Shown here piece after piece: positions 56,378 to 64,000 of a stretch of DNA of 64,000 bases. The position numbers and the translations under genes are program-made. Under the pieces are notes generated by a model. The model was not told the origin of the DNA. It made no database searches and was given only the letters and a program-made list of their open reading frames with translations. Each line of letters starts with the position of its first letter. The first letter of the stretch is position 1. This DNA comes from Gonocerus acuteangulatus (taxonomy: Eukaryota > Arthropoda > Insecta > Hemiptera > Coreidae): positions 76,921,599 to 76,985,598 of the forward strand of contig OX328130.1 in the NCBI GenBank assembly GCA_946811695.1, given 5' to 3'.

Positions 56378-59300
56378 ATAATAATAATGTGACCCCCAAG
56401 AAATTGAGAACATAACATTGCCAGATTGGGAAATAATTTAATTCTATTTCTTCTTCTTATGTAGCTCTACAGCCCTGGACGGGCCTTGGCTTCCTTGACA
56501 ATGAGACTCCAAGTAGCCCCATTGGTTACTTTGTCTCTCCATCCTGACACACCCAGCCTACTCAGGTCTTCCTCTACCTCATCCAACCATCTTCTTTGTG
56601 GTCGGCCGTTCCTCCTCTTTCTTCCAATGACCTTACCATGCAACATTTTGCTCGGCATTCTGTCTTCGGGCATCCTTTCAACATGTCCCAGCCATTCAAT
56701 ACGTCGGGCTTTAATGAAACGTGTTACATTTTCACTTTCATACAGTTTGTAAAGCTCATCGTTTTTTCTAAGCCTCCATGAGTGAGAGTTGGTATGAAAA
56801 ATTGGGCCATAAATCCTTCTTGATATCTTACATTCTAATGAGCCCAATTTATTTTCCACTATTGATGAAAGCGTCCGTCCATGTTTCGGCTCCATATGTC
56901 AAAATTGGTCGAATTAACGTCTTATAAAGTCGAGTCTTTGAGCCTCTTGACAAATATGGGGTCTTAAAAAGTTTTATGTTAGCGAAATATGCGCAATTTG
57001 TAGCCATGATTCTTCTGCTAACTTCTTGCATTATTTTATTCTGAAAATTCAATTCGGAACATAAATAAATAAAGCTTTATTTTTTTTTATTATGGTGCTT
57101 CGACTGCTATGGCCAATGGCACCTAAAGCTTTATTTAAATTAAATTCTATTTACCTCCTTTAATTGTGGTCGTATTTGCAGAAGAGATGAGAGAAACATT
57201 TCTTTCACTTCCTCAGAAAGAAAGTAGAGAATCCAATCATTTCCACCTTCTTCCGCCTCGTGACAACCCAATTCCTAAGCAAGAGAGAAAAATTAACAAA
57301 TGCTACAATAATATAATTTAAAATGGCAGAAAGTCAAACTTTCTAAGACAATTTAACTCGTTCTAAATCTCCTAAAAATAGAATGTTTATAGTTGAGGAG
57401 AAGGATTACCAAAAACTGTACCCAGCACATACTAATCCTTTCTTATCAGAACAGGAATTTATTTAAATTTTAAGTCCATTAATAAATTTTACAGATTTTC
57501 AGGACAAGTTATCAATAGGTTACCACCCTTTTCTAGCCATGATAGGGCTGATAACTTTTCTTTTTCAGCGTTAGCACTTATTTAGCTTATATATACTAAA
57601 TATAAAGGCAAGATTTATACTCACAAGAATTATATATCGAGAAGAGGTTAGAACTGATACAACAGCAGCAAGTGGGAGTGAAGCTCTGATATTAGCTTTT
57701 GGAACGTTGAAAAGCCAAGCAGCATCTATTCCAAGACCAACTCGAACCAATTCAACACCTCTATTTTCTTTTTCAGAATTACACTGCAAGTTATTAATAA
57801 ACAAAATAAATTATTAGAGCTTTATGAGAGAAATAATTTTCAAAGTCAGCTATCTTGAAGTTATTATCCTTTTATTGCAAGAAAAGGAATGAACTCTTGG
57901 CTTAGAAAAGCTAAATCTCTCTTTGTAAATTAAATTCAAAGCCTTATTAATGTTTTATTTATTTTTTTCTAAACAAAGAATTGTTTTTATTAAGAGTGCT
58001 AAGCTCTTACAGCAGCTCAAAAAACTATGAAATATGGGTAGATGAAGTACTGAGCCTTAGTAATTTAAATAAAAGGATATCAAGCTGATAAGGCGAATCA
58101 TGTTTCCGTCCAAGCCCTCTATTGACTCCCCTTCCAACAGGACTCAGCTGTTAAGGTAAACACATTATAGGTAAGCCACTCTCTTAGTATCTTTGTTTTT
58201 AGCGCGGTTACTCTATCCCTAGGGAGGAAACCAGCTTATGAGGTTGACCTCATGACGCAAACATTTTGTTTTTATTTATTTTTTGTCTGCTTAATTTAGA
58301 TGTGTCTTGTAAAGAAATTTTCACAGATAAAATATTTACAATATGTTATTTATTTGTTTCTGGATATACAACAAGAGAAGCTATTTATATGCTGTTTATA
58401 GTGTTAGTCCTGTTACAGCTCTAGAGATGCTTTACGGAGTGTATGAAAACATTTAACTCACATAATAAAGACTTTTTTTTTTAAGGAAGTGACAATTTTA
58501 ATTTCTCCCAAAGTTCACTTCAAGCCTCTACTCTAAGGCAGCTGCCATTAAATGAAATCTTTGTTTGTACCTGCGCTAACGAAGACAATATCCCTTGCAT
58601 CCATAAAGATACAGACAGATCGCCAGGAGCTGCGAGAACTAAAGCATCGCCTTTGTTGAATCTCAATATAAAAGAGTGCGGCCTCGGTTGAGACAATCTC
58701 TCACAAGATTTGCAGTCTCTTAACGACCACTCCTTTTCACCTCGCTCCCATCTCAATATCAGTCTTTTCGACCTGAAATACATTAATGAAACAGAAAACA
58801 ATGAACACAGGCGTCAATATAGTACTTATCTTAAGCAAACTTTTTTTTTTATCTTTTTTGTATTTTGACATGGATATGTCTTAGCTATGACCTAGTGCGA
58901 CACTAAAACTGTAATGGTTTGGCTACGTCCAGACGATGGTACACGAGGGTTCCATTGCTATGGCGAATAAGCCACTTGGTTACCGTACTATTGAAACCGT
59001 CAAATTTTCATAGGTTACGAGGTAAAATCATTGGAGATTAAATCAGTGGAGTTAGTTACAGCGTAATACTAGGCATTACTAATGGGGAATAAATAATGGA
59101 ACCTCTTCCAGATGAATAAGAAATTGTGTTATGCCCCCTTTAGACATATCCATGATACAAGCTATTTCCCACAGGAAAATTTCTCATTTGAGCCTGTTTC
59201 TAGAGGGATCTTCTCATGTGATGAGATTGCTGACCTGACAAGCTGAGTATACTCCAGGAATTAAAATACCAAGATGTTACTCACATACGAAGATACAAAA

Positions 59301-62300
59301 CTAGACACACTTTTTAATGTAATTTATCTATTTTTTAACATTTATTATTTAAATTATTTCTTTAATATTATTACCTACCTGAATTATTTACTATCGTCTA
59401 AAACAAAATCTTATTTATGTTTATGTATTATGCTCACTTTAATTAAGATGATTTTCTTTTAGCTACAGTTTGCATAAATCCTATAGCTAGCTTAATTCTT
59501 TGAAACAGCATTGCTTGTAGAGCATAGTATTTATTTTTGGTATTGGCATGCAAACATTCTTGGGAAACAGTCAAAAACTCTAATGAAGTTTTTTGGTTGC
59601 AGACTCGTGTAATTAAAATGTTTATAGCCCATGATGCAGAGCACCAATACACAAATAAACATAATGCAACTTTACATGGAAGTAGAATAGAATAAAATAT
59701 TTCCGTACCTCAAGGCCACAGTTGCAGGAAACCATAATTTTTCAAAATAACACATAAGGAGTTCTTCTCTTTCATCTTCAATCTTTTCTTTTCCCATCAC
59801 AGCCACAAAACAATAAAGCAACCCTTTTACCTGGAACAGGAATACTTATTTTTTAATAATATAAATAACTAAATGATATTAAATATAATACCAAATGATT
59901 GGTGTTAAAGACCAATGTAGTTGATGCACAATAATTAAAGAAGTCCGACTCGCAGGAACCGCATCATCTTAGAGTGGTTCCGTTCATATCTCTTTCGATG
60001 TTTAAAGCACTTATTTTTTCGATTGACATGGCCTCATCGAAAATTGCTTCAGAACCAATTTTGCCCATAAAACCATGTTCTGGAAGGCAGATTCTGCTGG
60101 TTAATGAACGTGGCCTTTTAAATTAGACAACGGATTTTTCTACCAAATTTCATCAAAATCAGAGCATATTTGGGCTTGTGAGAGAGCGAACAGGAATACA
60201 CTACTGTTATTTTCTTGATCTAAGGGTTCTGAAACGAGAAATTTCCTAGTCGGCAGTTCCGGATTGCGTTATCAGATTAACTTCATAAACAGGGATTCCT
60301 CCCTTTGGATGGAGGGAGGAACTGCGCTAAAAAGGTTTTATCTGAAAACAGTGCTTGACGTTTTGTAAGTGTTGGTTTTGTTCCATAGAAGGGAAATGTT
60401 AAGCATATTTATGCTTTCAAAATTACGCCAGATCTATGCATTAAATGAAAACTTCTTAAGATTGTTCAATTCCTACGAGTCAGCCTTTCTCACGTTTGAG
60501 TTTTTTATTTTATTTTTATGAAAAAAAATTGTAACTTAAATAAATTTATTAAATATAAATAAAGTTTAAAATCGTATTATAATATATACTGAGACTTGTT
60601 GCATTTTTAACAGTTTTTCATTTTATTTTTGAAAACACTAAAGCAGCAAAACTATAGAATGATTGTAAGCTAATATTTTTCAACATTTATACTTTTTCTT
60701 TAAAACTAAAACCTATTTAATGGACCTACCTTTTCTTGAATCGTACTACATATATGAACCCTAATAAAGTCGACATCACATTTCTGAGATCTCCTGAGTG
60801 CGTAATCGAGGTGGGAACAGAATTCTGCTCCTCGACTACAAACTACATATTTCTTCCCTCCAATGGAAACTTCTTCATCACTCGGACCAACCTAAAAAAT
60901 AAAACTAAGTATTAAACACTATTCTATTGCAATGAATGACTGTTATCTTAAATTTATTTCACTAATTTAAATAATTAAATTAATATAATATGGACATTTA
61001 TTAACCCTTAACATGTTCTAAACGCGGGAAAAGACCCAACCGCTCTAGATACATATATACAAAAGAGAAAAGCAGTGCCCTCATCGCTCTAGATTGGGTT
61101 CTGTCCTCGCCACAATTGGCTTGACTCATAGTTTTTCGTATCCCTTCCCCCCCAAAAACCACCAATGATCAAAGAAGCATATAAATAGAGGTTTCTTGCC
61201 TATTCCATCATTACTACACCGTTATTATCTCTGTTTTGGAGTCTCGCAAATATATTTTTCTAGTCATCTTGGTTAGTTTTAAGTGTACTCTTCGCAGTTC
61301 TATTAGTGCCTTTTTTTCCCTAACTTTTACATAGTATTTAACATGTCTAGGCCATAATCTTCAAAATAGTTAAAATTCTAGATTTTAGAAAAAAAAAAAT
61401 GAAAAAATTATACATAAAAAAAATCCTCCAGGTGCTTGTACAAAGTCTCCATCAAAAATTAGGATGTAAAAATTGATTTTTTAAACAACTTTAAGGCAGG
61501 AAAAATGACTTAGAAAGAATGAATGATCTTATCTCACAGTTGCAATGGTAATTAGACCGTGCCTACCCTTCACACCTGTCGAGATGCTCGTCCTGCACGA
61601 CCATCAGCGGTTATAAGATTCATTAATTATTAAAATTGATTTCAATGTGCTCTATAAGCTTTAAACTTTGAATTGTGAACAGGAGTCCATTTAAAAAACT
61701 ATAAATTACTTCTTCATCATCATCCTTTGTGCCTTTCAGCATGGAGGTCCTCGGTCCAAGACCACCAAGCATCAAGATCCCAGACCAGTGGTCTCATCGA
61801 ATTCAAACTCTATCCCTTTTTCTATCTAAGAATGGAATTGTGGTCTATCCATAACAATCTCGTCTTTCTTCATGGCACAGGCTTCAAATCTGTGGATCTC
61901 CGTTGTCACTCATCCTGCATAGACGCCCAAACCACCTCGGTTGCTTCTTCTCCAATGTTTCCTTCAAGGCAGCTCCAATATCACTCCGTATCCTATTGTT
62001 TCTAACTTTGTCTCTCCTTGTCAGACCTCCAACTCTCCGGAGATACTTCATTTCCACGGCTGTAGACCTACTCCAGTGTTTGTTCAGCAGAACCCAGTTT
62101 TCCCTTCCATACAGAGGAGTAGGGAGGTAGTCAGATGCTGATACCCATCTACCTCTTCCCCATCACAGCGTTACAAAGGTGGTAATACGAGAAATTACAT
62201 TAGTTTTTATTTATATCCGCAAGTATATGTTTACATATATGTATGTGTATACTAACACATATGTACAAGAGTGTGAAATCATTTACTTGGAGGTAAACCA

Positions 62301-63369
62301 ATGTATCAGCACCGATAAACATGTCCGTCCAAACATTTTATAAATAGACTCCTATCTCTGAATAAATTTTAATCTTAAAACTCTAGCTATTTTTGGCCGC
62401 TTACTCTAAATGAATTTTAATTTACATGTTTCTCTTGTTATGCCTAGAAACATACAATAATTATTAATATTATTAAGTGTTGTTTTTTTGAATTTTTAAG
62501 GCATCAGCCCTATCCTAGATAGAAAAGGGTGGTAACCTATAGATATCCCGACCTAAAATTCTTAGTTAATAGTAATGGGCGTTAAAATTTAAATAATTTC
62601 TTTATTCACCTATTCATTTTTTAATGAAACTGCTTTTCTTTCTTTATTTTTTTCATTCTTCTTATTTTATGACATCTTCATGTTAATCGCTAGAATTTTC
62701 TATAGCATTTGTTCAAAATTTGGTACATTACATGTACCTGCTAACGGCCATAGCCATATTTAATCCATCAGTTCCCGTTGATCACCGACGTTAACACGTT
62801 CGGCCCAGCGTTGTGGCATATGCGTCAGGAGATAGCTTGCCTTTCTTTCTATCCCCACTACTCCGGGCCTTGTCCTATCCCCTTTGTATTTGGTTTGGGA
62901 CCTCATTACGTTATTCCCAGTTATGTCTGGTATTGTATGATACTTAATCCACCCATAAAATTCCTTCAGCAGGCCCGCTGTTGTCATGTATTTGACACTT
63001 TACTAAATTGTAATTAATCCACTAAAAGTACATAATTGCCAACGTTTCTTCGCTTATTTATTTATTTAGTTTTTTGTTTGCCAAAATAACTATACATAAG
63101 GAAGACTTGGGCCCTGGTGGAAATTTTGTTCGAAGCCATCGGTCCTGAAAGTGTTGAGCAATGCTGGACATGGCCAACGACCAAAGCAGAAATGAATTTT
63201 AAAAACTAACATTTGAATATGGTAAAAAATAATAAATCTTACTTCAATTGAATCTATTTGTTCGTAAGGAATCCTTTGCAGTTGGAGCCTATCCCTGAGA
63301 CGGGAGACAAAGCATACTTCAGATTCCGTCAGAGCACAAAGGACTGCTTCACTATCCAAATCCATTAGT
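55685..63369 (-). CDS. Unidentified gene, C-terminal 333 residues in seven exons
   Basis: Minus-strand exons: 63369-63243, 60891-60730, 59830-59709, 58772-58571, 57783-57625, 57274-57155 and 55795-55685 (TAA). All boundaries are GT-AG and all phases match (0, 0, 2, 0, 0, 0 after the first). The protein starts mid-gene with ALTESEVCFVSRLRDRLQLQ and PYEQIDSIEVG, the look of a PH-like strand pair. Then VKGLLYCFVAVMGKEKIEDE, FEKLWFPATVALRSKRLILR, HSFILRFNKGDALVLAAPGD with VSLWMQGILSSLAQ (a PH-type last helix), GIDAAWLFNVPKANIRASLP and the end KKHSLLQDYINSI. No catalytic motif, signal or membrane segment is seen in this part. I do not recognise the family; a large adaptor with PH-like modules is a guess. 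The 5' exons lie upstream of 63369, probably outside the window. Confidence 0.8.
55838..56258. mobile_element. Mariner-type MITE in the last intron
   Basis: Ends TCAAGTCATCCCATAAGTAA and TTACTTACGGGATGACATGA, TA duplications at 55836-55837 and 56259-56260. Same family as 26090-26443; it keeps VEENPVVTVEELTEKLVSTN on the minus strand. It starts 43 bases upstream (in gene direction) of the last exon's acceptor. Confidence 0.85.
56311..56376. repeat. Poly-A run of about 66
   Basis: Long plus-strand homopolymer in the last intron; not attached to a recognisable plus-strand retroelement. Confidence 0.9.
56440..57055 (-). pseudogene. RTE-like LINE 3' end, 5' truncated
   Basis: Frames 57052-56849 and 56895-56467 give the RT C terminus: KTPYLSRGSKTRLYKTLIRP, ILTYGAETWT, frameshift, LGSLECKISRRIYGPIF, KARRIEWLGHVERMPEDRMP and NGRPQRRWLDEVEEDL. 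The 3' end is a short GTAGAGCTACATAAGAAGAA sequence with AAG-like repeats, a habit of RTE-type LINEs. In the intron of the gene above, same strand. Confidence 0.88.
57085..57130 (-). repeat. SINE-type 3' tail hairpin
   Basis: Minus-strand GGTGCCATTGGCCATAGCAG, then GAAGCACC and an A run. Stem GGTGC (57119-57123) with GCACC (57094-57098), a third combination that keeps pairing. Confidence 0.55.
57460..57570 (-). mobile_element. SINE family 2, 5' truncated
   Basis: Minus-strand TCAGCCCTATCATGGCTAGA, GGGTGGTAACCTATTG, tail TTAATGGACTTAAAATTTAA. Head missing. Confidence 0.75.
58199..58265 (+). repeat. Family Z end fragment
   Basis: TTAGCGCGGTTACTCTATCC, AGGGAGGAAACCAGCTTATG; only the end is present. 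Confidence 0.55.
59443..59652 (-). CDS. Unrecognised intronic reading frame (69 aa)
   Basis: ATG-to-stop frame in the intron between the exons at 59709 and 58772, same strand as the gene. Content such as NILITRVCNQKTSLEFLTVS is non-repetitive but matches nothing I know. No splice signals tie it to the gene. It could be an old retro-fragment. Confidence 0.2.
   Translation of the reverse strand: MYWCSASWAINILITRVCNQKTSLEFLTVSQECLHANTKNKYYALQAMLFQRIKLAIGFMQTVAKRKSS
59969..60330. mobile_element. Family Z element, short copy
   Basis: Leader AAGTCCGACTCGCAGGAACC, ends TTAGAGTGGTTCCGTTCATA and GGAGGAACTGCGCTAA, inside AAATTTCATCAAAATCAGAG. 360 bp, heavily deleted. Confidence 0.7.
61003..61140. repeat. 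Possible piggyBac-type end
   Basis: TTAACCCTTAACATGTTCTA followed by an inner inverted pair ACCCAACCGCTCTAGAT / ATCGCTCTAGATTGGGT. No matching second end was found within 1 kb, so it is only a candidate. Confidence 0.3.
61720..62115 (-). pseudogene. LINE C-terminal fragment
   Basis: Across frames: LYGRENWVLLNKHWSRSTAV, EMKYLRRVGGLTRRDKVRNN, RIRSDIGAALKETLEK and WFGRLCRM. This is the RT-downstream region of RTE-like LINEs (usually YG.E.W......R...AEMKFLRR..G.TR.D..RN). Broken by stops. In the first intron seen of the unidentified gene, same strand. Confidence 0.8.
62501..62604 (+). mobile_element. SINE family 2, 5' truncated
   Basis: GCATCAGCCCTATCCTAGAT, GGGTGGTAACCTATAGATAT, TAATAGTAATGGGCGTTAAA. 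Head missing. Confidence 0.75.
62760..62987 (-). CDS. Unrecognised reading frame (75 aa)
   Basis: Frame with KEFYGWIKYHTIPDITGNNV and VGIERKASYLLTHMPQRWAE, more GC-rich than its surroundings, which suggests former coding sequence. No family recognised; perhaps part of another element. Confidence 0.25.
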   Translation of the reverse strand: MTTAGLLKEFYGWIKYHTIPDITGNNVMRSQTKYKGDRTRPGVVGIERKASYLLTHMPQRWAERVNVGDQRELMD

Positions 63370-64000
63370 CTGAAAACCTGTTAACAAGCCATTTTTACAA
63401 TAATTAAATATTCGACTATGACAGATTAAAAAAAAGGACAAAGCTAAGACTGTTCGTGTTTATACTCAATATAAGTAAATTTAATGTGTTCATAAAATAC
63501 TACAATATTTCAATTTTATATTTTTCAACCTCACTATCTAAGAAATTGGTGAAATTTGGTGAGGAGGTAGCCTTTGTATAGACTAAGAAAAATACCAAAT
63601 ATTATTGAAAAATATCAACTGATTTGGAAATTACAGCTATGTAAAATTTCAAAAATTGTCAAAAAATGCCGGTACCTGAAATGTTTGAATTGCTATTGTG
63701 GCTCTTATATTTAAGCTAGAGAGCTGGGAGGGGTGTTATTTTAAAGCTCTTTGTACGAACTTTCTTATAACATGCAACACCATATAGGTTAGGAGGAAAA
63801 AAGATTTCTCAAATTCAAAAACAAAATTTTATTTTTATATATCTCAAAATGCGCATTTTTAAAAATTTTCAAAATTTTATATGTTTTTCTAAGTACATTT
63901 GAGAACTTGTTCCAAAAGTTTTATGATGGGATTCCAATGGGTTCACCATTTATTACTTTTTTTTGTTTTTTTTTTAAGACGCTAATATTTTGGACGATAT
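63370..64000. other. Window end, no exon recognised
   Basis: Intron sequence upstream of the first visible exon. AT-rich, no splice-flanked frame seen. Confidence 0.4.

Overview
This is a window of AT-rich animal nuclear DNA, almost certainly from an insect. Three observations support this: spliced genes with GT-AG introns, a complete lin-7/veli scaffold gene, and a dense mixed load of insect-type transposons (LINEs, tRNA-derived SINEs, TA- and TTAA-flanked MITEs, a pogo relic, a hAT relic, Helentron-like termini, many (TA)n tracts). A hemipteran is possible, but the sequence alone does not settle the order. There are no prokaryotic operons, no CRISPR array and no rRNA or genuine tRNA gene.

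Four host genes are supported. (1) lin-7, minus strand, 10305 to 6629, four coding exons, complete at 197 aa. (2) A small secreted protein, plus strand, exon 1 at 14012-14132 and exon 2 at 25510-26066, with an 11.4-kb intron packed with repeats. (3) An LDL-receptor class A repeat protein, minus strand, exons at 39371-38552 and 31951-31476, with its 5' end not identified. (4) The C-terminal 333 residues of an unidentified, possibly PH-domain protein, minus strand, seven exons between 63369 and 55685, whose 5' end lies outside the window or in the last 600 bases.

Region by region: 1-6.6 kb holds repeats and LINE debris; 6.6-10.3 kb is lin-7 with repeats in its introns; 10.9-13.7 kb holds repeats, including an inverted pair with hammerhead-ribozyme-like motifs; 14-26 kb is the secreted-protein gene, whose intron contains a giant inverted repeat around an RNase-H-bearing LINE; 26-31 kb holds MITEs and a nested fold-back carrying a Jockey-type LINE; 31.5-39.4 kb is the LDLa gene with an intron full of a TTAGCGCGGTTCC-ended element; 39.4-55 kb is transposon territory (SINEs, hAT relic, LINE relics, and a multi-frameshift unknown protein flanked by an inverted repeat pair); 55-63.4 kb is the unidentified gene with a piggyBac-type MITE just downstream and a mariner MITE and LINE relics in its introns.

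The signals most worth a second look are: a short terminal hairpin found at the 3' end of many SINE-like tails, whose stem is kept by compensatory changes; hammerhead-like cores in inverted repeat pairs, reminiscent of Penelope-like element termini; and the nearly identical multi-family inverted repeat arms around the LINE at 14.7-23.4 kb.
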